From: Clostridia bacterium
Lineage (GTDB): Bacteria; Bacillota; Clostridia; Oscillospirales; Acutalibacteraceae
Assembly (NCBI GenBank): GCA_017618135.1
Contig: JAFZUV010000002.1
Coordinates: forward strand, 62,001-126,000
Direction: 5' to 3'
Length of the DNA stretch: 64,000 nucleotides
In this document: one piece after another, positions 56,426 through 64,000 of the stretch
Layout: the number at the start of each line of letters is the position of its first letter
Numbering within the stretch: position 1 is the stretch's first letter
Notes under the pieces: model-generated
Told to the model about the DNA's origin: nothing
Database searches by the model: none
The model's input: only the letters and a program-made list of their open reading frames with translations
Program-made: the position numbers and the translations under genes

Positions 56426-58522
56426 TTATTTTACGCTGAAGAGTATATCTGCATAGGAGGGATACGGCCAGTAAGACTTAGATGTAAGCGTTTCTGCGGT
56501 ATCGACGGCAAGCCGCAGCTCGCACATCTTAGGCAAAACGCTGTCTCTTATCATTGCTGATTCTTCTATAATATCCCTTGCGCCGCAAAGTGCGACAATG
56601 GCGTTTTTAAGCTCATCGGCGCCCTTTGCGATTTTATCCGTAAGGTCTGAAAGCTTTGAAATAAGACCTGTTTCATATTCGCAGGCTATGTTTGCACGGA
56701 CCGCTTTTTTAGCTGCGGTATTTTTTGCAACATCTGCTGTGAACAGTTCTACTGCCGGCGCTATCTCGGTTTTCGCCATATCGACCATCGTGTTAGCCTC
56801 AATAGTTACCGACTTGCAGTAGTTTTCGAGCATTATTTCACAACGGGAATTAAGCTCGGCTAACGAGAACACCTTGTGAGCCGTCAGCATATCCACATTC
56901 TTTTTATCAAGCAGGTGCGGCATACAGTCAGCAGTAGTGCGGTAATTTAATAGTCCGCGCTTTTCGGTTGCCTCTTTTATCCATGCGTCGTCATAGCCGT
57001 TGCCGTTAAAGATAATGCGCTTGTGATCTTTGATTGTTTTCTTTATCATATCGTGAAGCGCCGTTTCAAAATCCTTAGCGCCCTCAAGACGGTCGGCATA
57101 GATTTTAAGACTTTCCGCCACAGCACTGTTTAACATAATATTAGCACAAGCTATACTGTTTGACGAGCCGAGCATACGGAACTCAAACTTGTTGCCTGTA
57201 AAGGCAAAGGGCGAAGTGCGGTTACGGTCTGTTGTATCACGGTTAAATTTAGGCAGGACATCAACGCCTAATTTCATCTGTGTTTTTTCTGCTCCCTTAT
57301 AAGGGGTATCATTTTCGATTGCTTCCAAAACCGCGTTTAATTCGTCGCCTAAGAATATTGAAATCACTGCCGGCGGCGCTTCGTTTGCACCGAGCCTGTG
57401 GTCGTTTCCGGCGGTGGCTACCGAAATACGCAACAAATCCTGATAATCGTCAACCGCTTTTATGACCGCACACAGAAACAGTAAAAACTGTGCGTTTTCA
57501 TACGGTGTATCTCCCGGAGATAAGAGGTTCTGACCTTTGTCGGTAGATATAGACCAGTTGTTGTGTTTGCCAGAGCCGTTAACCCCTGCGAACGGCTTTT
57601 CGTGAAGTAAGCATACAAGGCCGTGCTTGGCTGCAATTTTCTGCATAATTTCCATTGTAAGTTGGTTGTGGTCGGTTGCCACATTGGTAGTGGTATAAAT
57701 AGGCGCTAATTCGTGTTGTGCAGGCGCCACTTCGTTATGCTCGGTTTTTGCAAGAATTCCGAGTTTCCATAATTCCTCGTTTAATTCTTCCATATATGCG
57801 GCAACTCGCGGTTTAATAACGCCAAAGTAGTGGTCGTCCATCTCCTGACCTTTCGGCGGCTTTGCTCCGAAAAGCGTTCTGCCGGTAAAGCGAAGATCAG
57901 GGCGTGCGTCATACATTTCTTTGGTGATAAGAAAATACTCCTGCTCAGGACCCACAGAGGACACTATGCGCTTCACGCTATCGTTTCCGAAAAGGTGTAA
58001 AACACGAATGGCCTGTTTACTGAGTGCCTCCATTGAACGAAGAAGCGGCGTTTTCTTATCAAGCGCGTGACCGCTGTATGAGCAGAAGGCGGTAGGAATA
58101 CATAAAGTCTTTCCTTTAATAAACGCATAAGAAGTCGGGTCCCACGCGGTATAACCTCTCGCTTCGAAGGTAGCGCGGAGTCCGCCTGACGGAAAACTCG
58201 ACGCGTCCGGTTCACCTTTTATAAGTTCTTTCCCTGAAAACTCCATAATAACGCCGCCGTCAGGCGAGGGAGCAATAAAACTATCGTGTTTTTCCGCCGT
58301 GATGCCGGTAAGTGGCTGGAACCAGTGCGTAAAATGAGTTGCGCCCTTTTCAATCGCCCAATCTTTCATAGCGGCGGCAACCGCATTTGCAACTCCGATA
58401 TCAAGCGCGGCGCCTTCTTCAATGGTCTTTTTAAGTGAAGCGTAAACCTTTGCGCTGAGAGTAGCCTTCATAATTCTGTCGTCAAATACTAAGCTTCCGA
58501 AATAGTCTTTTACCGTTTTCAT
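56426..58522 (-). CDS. glnN: Glutamine synthetase, type III
   Basis: GlnN condenses ammonium and glutamate to glutamine with ATP. The 698-residue protein is of the large GSIII class, found in Bacteroides and many Clostridia and unrelated in length to GSI. Visible are the metal-ligand regions [23 protein letters not shown] and [10 protein letters not shown], and [16 protein letters not shown] of the active site. It is the first gene of the minus-strand nitrogen operon, with a consensus promoter and an attenuator-like leader. Confidence 0.97.
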   Translation of the reverse strand: MKTVKDYFGSLVFDDRIMKATLSAKVYASLKKTIEEGAALDIGVANAVAAAMKDWAIEKGATHFTHWFQPLTGITAEKHDSFIAPSPDGGVIMEFSGKELIKGEPDASSFPSGGLRATFEARGYTAWDPTSYAFIKGKTLCIPTAFCSYSGHALDKKTPLLRSMEALSKQAIRVLHLFGNDSVKRIVSSVGPEQEYFLITKEMYDARPDLRFTGRTLFGAKPPKGQEMDDHYFGVIKPRVAAYMEELNEELWKLGILAKTEHNEVAPAQHELAPIYTTTNVATDHNQLTMEIMQKIAAKHGLVCLLHEKPFAGVNGSGKHNNWSISTDKGQNLLSPGDTPYENAQFLLFLCAVIKAVDDYQDLLRISVATAGNDHRLGANEAPPAVISIFLGDELNAVLEAIENDTPYKGAEKTQMKLGVDVLPKFNRDTTDRNRTSPFAFTGNKFEFRMLGSSNSIACANIMLNSAVAESLKIYADRLEGAKDFETALHDMIKKTIKDHKRIIFNGNGYDDAWIKEATEKRGLLNYRTTADCMPHLLDKKNVDMLTAHKVFSLAELNSRCEIMLENYCKSVTIEANTMVDMAKTEIAPAVELFTADVAKNTAAKKAVRANIACEYETGLISKLSDLTDKIAKGADELKNAIVALCGARDIIEESAMIRDSVLPKMCELRLAVDTAETLTSKSYWPYPSYADILFSVK

Positions 58523-58660
58523 AATTTAAATCTCCTTTGCCGAAAAAAGAAAAAGCGTCCTTCGTAAAACTACGAAAGACGCCTTTGCCTTTTTTCCATA
58601 TTAAAATGAGATAACGGCACCGTTAAGCTAAAAAACTTAAAGACGCCGTTGCCTTTTATG
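58523..58660 (-). promoter_or_regulatory. glnN leader RNA with tandem GGCAAxGGCGTC boxes
   Basis: The 138-base leader contains GGCAACGGCGTC (58653-58642) and GGCAAAGGCGTC (58589-58578) on the minus strand. The first lies in a hairpin with AACGGC/GCCGTT outer pairs and an inner TTAAG/CTTAA stem; the second begins the terminator-like hairpin at 58582-58555. Two repeated units before a terminator suggest an attenuation switch. The regulator is unknown. This is the content of the left part of the 322-base gap between glnN and the glutamate synthase genes. Confidence 0.65.
58543..58582 (-). terminator. Attenuator-like terminator in the glnN leader
   Basis: On the minus strand a continuous 12-bp stem (58582-58571 with 58566-58555, one G-T pair) closes a GTTT loop and is followed by TTTTTCTTTTTT. 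It lies about 30-60 bases before the glnN start codon and downstream of its promoter, so glnN can only be expressed by read-through or antitermination. Confidence 0.85.
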
Positions 58661-58666
58661 TGGCGT

Positions 58667-58695
58667 ATTATACAACCGTTTTTTTTACTTGTCAA
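58667..58695 (-). promoter_or_regulatory. glnN promoter
   Basis: Minus-strand -35 TTGACA (58695-58690) and -10 TATAAT (58672-58667), both exact consensus, 17-base spacing. No TGTNA-N7-TNACA (GlnR/TnrA) site is visible near it. Confidence 0.88.
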
Positions 58696-58724
58696 GCCCT
58701 TTTTTGAAATTTTTTTATTTTTCC

Positions 58725-58753
58725 TTGACAAACCGGCATTCCGCGCGTATAAT
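58725..58753 (+). promoter_or_regulatory. Promoter of the split glutamate synthase operon
   Basis: TTGACA at 58725-58730 and TATAAT at 58748-58753, both exact consensus, 17-base spacing. Divergent from the glnN promoter, with 29 bases between the two -35 elements. Confidence 0.88.
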
Positions 58754-58763
58754 ATGAGCCAAT

Positions 58764-58825
58764 GAGCAAAGGCGTTCATTTTTACGCGGAATTATCCGCG
58801 TAAAAACGGGCGCTCTTTTTTTATT
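58764..58825 (+). promoter_or_regulatory. Attenuator-like leader hairpin of the glutamate synthase operon
   Basis: The leader holds GCAAAGGCGT (58766-58775), the same box as in the glnN leader. A 12-bp inner stem TTTTTACGCGGA/TCCGCGTAAAAA (58779-58790 and 58795-58806 approximately) and outer GAGC/GCTC pairs end in a run of T (58816-58822). It lies between promoter and first gene, as an attenuator would. Confidence 0.7.
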
Positions 58826-58844
58826 TGTTTTAGAGGGTGAAAAG

Positions 58845-59939
58845 ATGAAAAAAGAGGGCGAAACAAGAATACCGTCCGGCTGCGCTATTGCGGCGGTAAT
58901 ATCCAAAACCGGTAAATTGATGACGGGTCAAAGAATTGTAAAGGCTATGGAGCCTATGCACGATCGCTCAAACGGTCTCGGCGGCGGCTTTGCGGCCTAC
59001 GGCATTTATCCGGAGCATCGCGACTTTTACGCATTCCATATGTTTTTTGATTGCCGCGATACAAGAAAAAAGTGCGAGGCTTTCTTAAAAGAGCATTTCG
59101 AGGTTGTAAAGGGTGAAATCATACCCACGCGAAAAATACCCGAAATTACCGACGAGCCGATTATATGGCGTTATTTCGTGACGCCGCTTAAATCCGTACT
59201 TGCCGATTTACAGCTTGACGAAAAGGAATTTGTCGCCCGGACGGTTGTAAAAATCAATAATGAATTAAACGGTGCCTATGTCTTTTCAAGCGGCAAAAAT
59301 ATGGGAACATTCAAGGCTGTGGGCTTCCCCGAGGATGTCGGAAGATTTTATAGGCTTGACGAATACGAGGGCTACAGTTGGACCGCGCACGGCAGATATC
59401 CCACAAACACGCCGGGCTGGTGGGGCGGCGCTCATCCGTTTACTCTGCTTGATTTTTCGGTGGTTCATAACGGAGAAATATCGTCATATGACGCAAACCG
59501 CCGTTTTATTGAAATGTTTGGGTATAAATGTAATTTGCAGACCGATACGGAGGTTATTACATATATACTTGATTATCTTATCCGCCGACAGGGGTTGACA
59601 TTAGGCGAGGCAGCAAGCGTAATAGCGGCACCGTTCTGGAGTACGATTGACGGCAAAACCGATGAATACGATAAAGAAAAACACAACTATCTGCGAACGG
59701 TTTTTCCAAGTTTGCTTGTAACCGGACCTTTTTCAATAGTTTTAGGCTTTGACGGCGGACTTATGGCGCTTAATGACCGATTAAAGCTTCGCTCAATGGT
59801 AGTAGGCGAAAAAGATGACAAGGTATTTATAGCAAGTGAAGAGGCGGCAATAAGGGTAATGGAGCCGGAAGCTGAAAATATCTGGTCGCCCGCCGGCGGA
59901 GAACCGGTGATAGTTAAGATAAAAGAGGGGGATTTTTAA
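58845..59939 (+). CDS. Split glutamate synthase, class II glutamine amidotransferase subunit
   Basis: This 364-residue protein corresponds to the N-terminal amidotransferase domain of GltB, encoded separately as in archaeal-type glutamate synthases. The nucleophile would be Cys13 in IPSGCAIA, so a 12-residue propeptide must be removed. Further motifs are the ARG-like AHGRYPTNT segment (about 183-191), the HNGEISSYD substrate loop and QTDTEVITY. It releases ammonia from glutamine for the FMN subunit encoded next, whose start overlaps this stop codon by one base. Confidence 0.92.
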   Translation: MKKEGETRIPSGCAIAAVISKTGKLMTGQRIVKAMEPMHDRSNGLGGGFAAYGIYPEHRDFYAFHMFFDCRDTRKKCEAFLKEHFEVVKGEIIPTRKIPEITDEPIIWRYFVTPLKSVLADLQLDEKEFVARTVVKINNELNGAYVFSSGKNMGTFKAVGFPEDVGRFYRLDEYEGYSWTAHGRYPTNTPGWWGGAHPFTLLDFSVVHNGEISSYDANRRFIEMFGYKCNLQTDTEVITYILDYLIRRQGLTLGEAASVIAAPFWSTIDGKTDEYDKEKHNYLRTVFPSLLVTGPFSIVLGFDGGLMALNDRLKLRSMVVGEKDDKVFIASEEAAIRVMEPEAENIWSPAGGEPVIVKIKEGDF

Positions 59940-61444
59940 TGTCTGTAAATTTTATATATCCCGAATTTGAAGTTATAAGAAATATGGACCGTTGCATCGC
60001 CTGCCGCGTATGTGAGCGGCAGTGTGCTAACGAGGTACATATGTTCAGCACCGAACGCGGCATAATGATAAGCGATGAAAGCAAGTGCGTAAACTGCCAG
60101 CGGTGCGTGTCGCTTTGCCCGACAAGGGCGCTAAAAATAGTAAAAAGCGATTGTAGGATCCGCGAAAACGCCAACTGGCAGAACGATACCATAAACGAAA
60201 TATACAAGCAGGCGGCAAGCGGCGGAGTACTGCTTTCCTCTATGGGAAATCCAAAGCCTTTGCCGGTTTACTGGGATAAGATTTTACTCAACGCCTCACA
60301 GGTAACAAACCCACCTATAGACCCGCTTCGTGAGCCTATGGAAACTAAGGTGTTTTTAGGAAAAAAGCCCAATACGATTACAAGGGACAAAAACGGTAAA
60401 ATTGACTGTACGCTCTCTCCTCAAATAGTTCTTTCAATGCCCTTAATGTTTTCCGCTATGAGTTACGGTTCTATAAGCTATAACGCCCACGCGTCGCTTG
60501 CCCGCGCCGCAAGCGCGCTCGGTATTCTATATAACACCGGCGAGGGCGGTCTGCACGAAGATTTTTATAAATACGGTGCTAACACGATTGTTCAGGTGGC
60601 TTCGGGGCGCTTCGGCGTTCACGAGGACTATTTAAGTACCGGTGCCGCTATTGAGATAAAAATGGGACAAGGCGCAAAGCCGGGTATCGGCGGTCATCTG
60701 CCGGGAGCAAAAATCGTGGGTGATGTATCGAGAACAAGAATGATACCCGAAGGATCGGACGCTATTTCTCCGGCGCCTCACCACGATATTTATTCAATAG
60801 AGGATTTACGGCAGTTGGTATTTTCGCTTAAAGAGGCAACTCAGTATAAAAAGCCGGTAATAGTTAAGGTTGCCGCTGTGCATAACATTGCCGCCATTGC
60901 AAGCGGAATTGCGCGAAGCGGCGCGGATATAATCGCCATAGACGGCTTTCGAGGCGGCACCGGCGCCGCGCCTACAAGAATACGGGATAATGTTGGAATA
61001 CCTATTGAACTGGCGCTTGCCGCTGTTGACAGCAGACTCAGAGAAGAAGGAATAAGAAATAATGTATCACTGGTAGTGGGCGGTTCCATTCGCAGTGCTG
61101 CGGATGTGGTAAAGGCGGTGGCGCTGGGCGCAGACGCTTGTTATATAGCCACAGCGGCTTTAATTGCTCTCGGCTGTCACCTTTGCAGAACATGCCAGTC
61201 AGGCAAATGCAACTGGGGTATTGCAACACAGCACCCGGATCTTGTAAAACGGCTTAATCCCGATATGGGCGCTGAGCGCCTTATAAATCTTATGACTGCG
61301 TGGCAACACGAAATCAAAGAAATAATGGGCGGTATGGGTATAAATTCTATTGAGGCGCTTCGCGGTAATCGACTTATGCTTCGCGGCGTAGGACTAAACT
61401 CAAAAGAACTCGAAATACTCGGTATTTCTCATGCGGGAGAGTGA
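59939..61444 (+). CDS. Split glutamate synthase, FMN domain subunit with N-terminal ferredoxin module
   Basis: The 501-residue protein carries the glutamate synthase catalytic barrel that reduces 2-oxoglutarate plus ammonia to glutamate. Its first 75 residues hold two 4Fe-4S motifs (CIACRVCERQC and CVNCQRCVSLCP). The barrel (about 115-490) has FSAMSYGSIS, NTGEGG, the KPGIGGHLPG loop, DGFRGGTGAAP, and the cluster cysteines CHLCRTC plus Cys of GKCNWG. The fused ferredoxin part is typical of archaeal-type GltB and suggests reduced ferredoxin or the polyferredoxin next door as electron donor. Confidence 0.94.
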   Translation: MSVNFIYPEFEVIRNMDRCIACRVCERQCANEVHMFSTERGIMISDESKCVNCQRCVSLCPTRALKIVKSDCRIRENANWQNDTINEIYKQAASGGVLLSSMGNPKPLPVYWDKILLNASQVTNPPIDPLREPMETKVFLGKKPNTITRDKNGKIDCTLSPQIVLSMPLMFSAMSYGSISYNAHASLARAASALGILYNTGEGGLHEDFYKYGANTIVQVASGRFGVHEDYLSTGAAIEIKMGQGAKPGIGGHLPGAKIVGDVSRTRMIPEGSDAISPAPHHDIYSIEDLRQLVFSLKEATQYKKPVIVKVAAVHNIAAIASGIARSGADIIAIDGFRGGTGAAPTRIRDNVGIPIELALAAVDSRLREEGIRNNVSLVVGGSIRSAADVVKAVALGADACYIATAALIALGCHLCRTCQSGKCNWGIATQHPDLVKRLNPDMGAERLINLMTAWQHEIKEIMGGMGINSIEALRGNRLMLRGVGLNSKELEILGISHAGE

Positions 61445-61448
61445 TAAT

Positions 61449-61889
61449 ATGAAGCGTGTATATGTAAATGAAGAATGGTGTCTCGGTTGTCATTTATGCG
61501 AATATAATTGTGCTTTTGCCAATTCGGGACTGAATGATATGGCTTTTGCGCTTAAAGATAAAAAGATTTATCCGCGCATTCATATTGAAGACGGAGACAA
61601 GATATGCTTTGCCGTATCCTGCCGTCATTGCGCCGACCCGATTTGCGTGAAAAGCTGTATTGCCGGCGCCATTTCAAAGGTGGACGGCGTTGTAAAAATA
61701 GACCGCGGCAAATGCGTAGGGTGTCTTACCTGCGTGCTTGTGTGTCCTTACGGTGCGCTGGCTCCGGGTGAAAACGGAACTATGCAGAAATGCGAGTTGT
61801 GCCTTGAAAACGCATGCGGCGCGCCCGCGTGCGTTACAGGTTGCCCTAATAAAGCAATAGTCTATGAGGAAAGGGGCGAGGAAAAGTGA
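61449..61889 (+). CDS. Polyferredoxin-like 4Fe-4S electron-transfer subunit
   Basis: A 146-residue protein with 16 cysteines in four CxxC-based groups (CLGCHLCEYNC, then a CRHCADPICVKSC region, CVGCLTCVLVCP and CELCLENACGAPAC...CP), the arrangement of HycB/DmsB-type electron carriers with four 4Fe-4S clusters. The ATG at 61449 follows GGGAGAGTG; an in-frame ATG at 61431 inside the previous gene lacks a site. It lies between the FMN subunit and an FAD oxidoreductase and most likely passes electrons from the latter to the former. Confidence 0.9.
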   Translation: MKRVYVNEEWCLGCHLCEYNCAFANSGLNDMAFALKDKKIYPRIHIEDGDKICFAVSCRHCADPICVKSCIAGAISKVDGVVKIDRGKCVGCLTCVLVCPYGALAPGENGTMQKCELCLENACGAPACVTGCPNKAIVYEERGEEK

Positions 61890-63118
61890 AAAGTTATGTA
61901 ATTATCGGCAACGGTACTGCCGCCGTCGGCTGTATTGAAGGGATACGCTGTGTTGATAAAGGCGGTGAAATAACCGTTATATCAAAAGAAAAACATCCGG
62001 TTTACAGTCGCCCGCTTATTTCTTATTATCTTGAGGGTAAGACCGATTGTGAACGAATGAAATACAGAGGCGACTCGTTTTATAAAGACAATAAATGCAA
62101 GGTGCTTTACGGCGCCGTCGCCGATATGATAGATAAAGATGATAAATCGGTGCGGTTAAACAGCGGAAATAAGCTTTCGTATGACGCGCTTTGTGTCGCC
62201 GCAGGCTCGGAACCTTTTGTGCCGCCGTTTGAAGGACTCAATACAGTAGACAGCAAGTTTTCTTTTATGACTCTTGACGACGCATTATCCCTTGAAGACA
62301 CACTTAAAAGTGAATCGCGTGTGCTGATTGTCGGCGCCGGACTTATCGGTCTTAAGTGCGCCGAGGGCATACATAGCAGAGTTAAAAGCATAACGGTTTG
62401 CGATTTGGCGGACAGGGTGCTTTCAAGTATCCTTGACGCCGACTGTGCCTATGCTGTGCAAAAGCATTTAGAAAAAAACGGCATTAAGTTTATGTTGTCG
62501 GATACCGCTGTCGGCTTTAATAAGAACATGGCATATATGAAAAGCGGCAAAAATGTGGAGTTTGATATTTTAGTATTGGCGGTCGGTGTCAGGGCAAACA
62601 CCTCGCTTGTAAAAAACGCTGGAGGAAGTGTAAAACGGGGTATTATAGTAAACGAAAGAATGGAAACCGATATTAAAGACGTTTTTGCGGCAGGCGACTG
62701 TGCTGAGGGGTTCGACTTATCAATTGGCGCAAATCGAGTACTTGCAATCTTGCCAAACGCCTATACGGGCGGCTATACGGCAGGTGTAAATATGGCTGGC
62801 GGCAAGGAGGTTTTCAATAACGCAATACCAATGAACTCCATTGGCTTTTTTGGTTATCACATTATGACCGCCGGAAGTTATGACGGCGAAATGATAGAGG
62901 AAAAAGATTCCGCTTCAGTCAAACGCTTTTTTATAAAGGATAATAATTTAATCGGTTTTATCCTCTTAGGCGGTACAGATCGGGCCGGTATTTACACTTC
63001 GCTTATTCGGGAAAAAACACCACTTGACACTATTGATTTCGAGCTCACAAAAAAAGCCGCTTCAAATTTGATTTTTAATAAAGAAATTCGTAGAAAAAAG
63101 TTTGGAGGTGTGGTATAA
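61886..63118 (+). CDS. NAD(P)H-dependent FAD oxidoreductase (rubredoxin/nitrite-reductase-type)
   Basis: A 410-residue pyridine nucleotide-disulfide oxidoreductase family protein. It has the FAD site IIGNGTAAVGC at the N-terminus, the HPVYSRPLISYYL segment of the NirB/rubredoxin-reductase group, the NAD(P)H site VLIVGAGLIGLKCAEG near 148, and the second FAD motif FAAGDCAEG near 270. GTG start, four-base overlap with the ferredoxin gene. In context it is the electron-input subunit of the split glutamate synthase, in place of GltD. Whether it takes NADH or NADPH is not clear from sequence. Confidence 0.88.
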   Translation: MKSYVIIGNGTAAVGCIEGIRCVDKGGEITVISKEKHPVYSRPLISYYLEGKTDCERMKYRGDSFYKDNKCKVLYGAVADMIDKDDKSVRLNSGNKLSYDALCVAAGSEPFVPPFEGLNTVDSKFSFMTLDDALSLEDTLKSESRVLIVGAGLIGLKCAEGIHSRVKSITVCDLADRVLSSILDADCAYAVQKHLEKNGIKFMLSDTAVGFNKNMAYMKSGKNVEFDILVLAVGVRANTSLVKNAGGSVKRGIIVNERMETDIKDVFAAGDCAEGFDLSIGANRVLAILPNAYTGGYTAGVNMAGGKEVFNNAIPMNSIGFFGYHIMTAGSYDGEMIEEKDSASVKRFFIKDNNLIGFILLGGTDRAGIYTSLIREKTPLDTIDFELTKKAASNLIFNKEIRRKKFGGVV

Positions 63119-63119
63119 T

Positions 63120-63839
63120 ATGACGACAGACACAAAACTGATGGAATTTCCGGCAATAAATGAGTCTATAAGAAAAGCCGGAAAAAGCGTTACATTATCC
63201 GGCGTTATCGGCCAGCGGTTTATCGGAGCCGGAATGTCGGATAAAATCGTTACCGTAAACGGCGTTCCCGGCAATGCTCTCGGCGCTTATTTAAACGGCG
63301 GAAAAATTGTTGTTTGCGGCAATGCGCAGGACGCCGTAGGCGATACAATGAACGATGGGAAAATCATTGTCCATGGCAATATAGGCGATGCCGCCGGTTA
63401 CGCTATGCGCGGTGGAAGTATTTATGTAAAAGGCAACGCCGGATACCGCGCAGGGATACATATGAAAGCGTATAAGGAAAAAGTGCCGGTTATGGTAATA
63501 GGCGGCACCGCAGGAAGCTTTTTAGGCGAATATCAGGCCGGCGGCGTAATAGTAGTTTTGGGACTTAAAAGCAAAGATGAAAGAATAGTCGGCAATTTTC
63601 CTTGTACAGGTATGCATGGGGGAAGAATGATTTTGCGCTCTGATTGCAGGGATATTGTTTTTCCGGCTCAGGTATCAAAAAAACCCGCCACACAAAAAGA
63701 CCTTAAGGAAATAAAAAAATATGTTACGGAATACTGCCGTTTGTTCGGCGATACTGTCGAGGGTATTATGAACTCACCATTTATGATTGTTACACCTAAC
63801 AGTAAAAATCCATATAAGCAGCTATATGTTGCAAATTAA
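63120..63839 (+). CDS. Split glutamate synthase, GXGXG (alpha-helix/beta-roll) subunit
   Basis: The 239-residue protein corresponds to the C-terminal GXGXG domain of GltB, a right-handed beta-helix with a structural role. Repeats of about 20 residues such as GNAQDAVGDTMNDG, GNIGDAAGYAMRGG and GNAGYRAGIHM are plain. The ATG at 63120 follows GGAGGTG, six codons after an in-frame upstream ATG that lies inside the previous gene. It completes the three-part GltB of this operon. Confidence 0.93.
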   Translation: MTTDTKLMEFPAINESIRKAGKSVTLSGVIGQRFIGAGMSDKIVTVNGVPGNALGAYLNGGKIVVCGNAQDAVGDTMNDGKIIVHGNIGDAAGYAMRGGSIYVKGNAGYRAGIHMKAYKEKVPVMVIGGTAGSFLGEYQAGGVIVVLGLKSKDERIVGNFPCTGMHGGRMILRSDCRDIVFPAQVSKKPATQKDLKEIKKYVTEYCRLFGDTVEGIMNSPFMIVTPNSKNPYKQLYVAN

Positions 63840-63853
63840 AAACGGAGGGTACT

Positions 63854-64000
63854 ATGAATTACTCAAAAGAAGAGGTTATGCAGTATGTTGCGGAGGAGGA
63901 TGTAAAATTTATCCGCCTTGCCTTCTCGGATGTGTTCGGCAAACAGAAAAATGTCTCTATTATGCCGGATGAATTGCCGCGCGCTTTTAAATACGGTATC
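63854..64000 (+). CDS. glnA: Glutamine synthetase type I, N-terminal part (runs off the window)
   Basis: The 49 codons from the ATG at 63854 (after GGAGG) to the end of the window have no stop and read as the N-terminus of a GSI: VKFIRLAFSDVFGKQKNVSI then PDELPRAFKYGI, the beta-grasp start of GlnA. A different frame over the same region (63787-63972) has a stop and is not a gene. The window therefore encodes two unrelated glutamine synthetases, GSIII at 56426 and this GSI, in divergent operons. Confidence 0.9.
   Translation, partial: MNYSKEEVMQYVAEEDVKFIRLAFSDVFGKQKNVSIMPDELPRAFKYGI

Noticed and set aside
58667-58753. GlnR/TnrA operator at the divergent nitrogen promoters
   Set aside because: No TGTNA-N7-TNACA palindrome is visible in the region between or around the two promoters.
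58523-58825. ANTAR-type antitermination targets in the nitrogen leaders
   Set aside because: ANTAR targets are two short hairpins with six-base loops having A at position 1 and G at position 4. The loops here (GTTT or AGTTTT, TTTTTTAG, ATTA or AATTAT) do not fit, and no ANTAR protein is encoded in the window.
63787-63972. 61-codon open frame at the right end of the window
   Set aside because: It overlaps the end of the GXGXG subunit gene and the start of glnA in other frames. The frame from 63854 gives a clear glutamine synthetase N-terminus with a good ribosome-binding site.

Overview
The window looks like a chromosomal segment of a low-to-moderate G+C Gram-positive anaerobe of the class Clostridia, most plausibly in the Ruminococcaceae/Oscillospiraceae neighbourhood. 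The evidence is the mix of families: T-box and PyrR attenuators, HPr kinase, WhiA/RapZ, a YabE-like G5/3D protein, LL-diaminopimelate aminotransferase, type III glutamine synthetase, and a cohesin/dockerin protein. Most genes are housekeeping and sit in tight, partly overlapping operons. Several start at TTG or GTG, and each such start is supported by a well-placed Shine-Dalgarno sequence.

Layout. 1-12457 (+): end of a YqhQ-like gene, then prmC-recA-recX-rimO-pgsA-cysE-cysS-trmN-like-rsmI, an LCP cell-wall ligase, a small Cys protein, plsC, a flavin reductase and an MscS channel. 12471-17885 (-): alpha/beta hydrolase, glpK, a decayed DNA-methyltransferase locus (14916-15555), alr and ychF. 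18031-29915 (+): hprK, a GH123-like glycosidase, an N-acetylhexosamine kinase, ROK glucokinase, murB, rapZ, whiA, dnaE, pfkA. 29988-32149 (-): pyrR and a uracil permease behind a PyrR attenuator. 32354-39127: a YabE-like gene (+), a TrpB2-type gene behind a Trp-specific T-box (-), an aspartate aminotransferase (+) and secD-secF (+). 39171-40946: a ribbon-helix-helix regulator divergent from a secreted LRR-cohesin-dockerin protein, with a near-palindrome over the promoter.

40946-46059 (-) is the most unusual locus. It encodes a REC/degenerate-GGDEF/EAL protein, an amino-acid permease fused in one polypeptide to a hybrid histidine kinase, and a separate HPt protein. Together these are the parts of a phosphorelay that could couple transport or sensing of an amino-acid-like compound to c-di-GMP breakdown. 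It is followed by proS (-) and a tRNA-Leu(CAG) gene (+).

47931-64000 is dominated by nitrogen assimilation. On the minus strand lie dapL, dapF, pyrG, guaA, asnB, an ammonium-transporter/PII fusion and glnN. Divergent on the plus strand is a split, archaeal-type glutamate synthase (amidotransferase, FMN domain with ferredoxin module, polyferredoxin, FAD oxidoreductase, GXGXG subunit), followed by the start of a type I glutamine synthetase that runs off the window. Both divergent nitrogen operons start from consensus promoters and carry leader RNAs with terminator-like hairpins and a shared GCAAAGGCGT box, a candidate common regulatory RNA. Products of these operons take up ammonium, fix it into glutamine and glutamate, and spend glutamine nitrogen on asparagine, CTP, GMP and (through glutamate) lysine/peptidoglycan precursors.

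No CRISPR array, rRNA, insertion sequence or intact prophage gene was seen. Promoters and RNA structures were found by eye, and no database or folding program was used.
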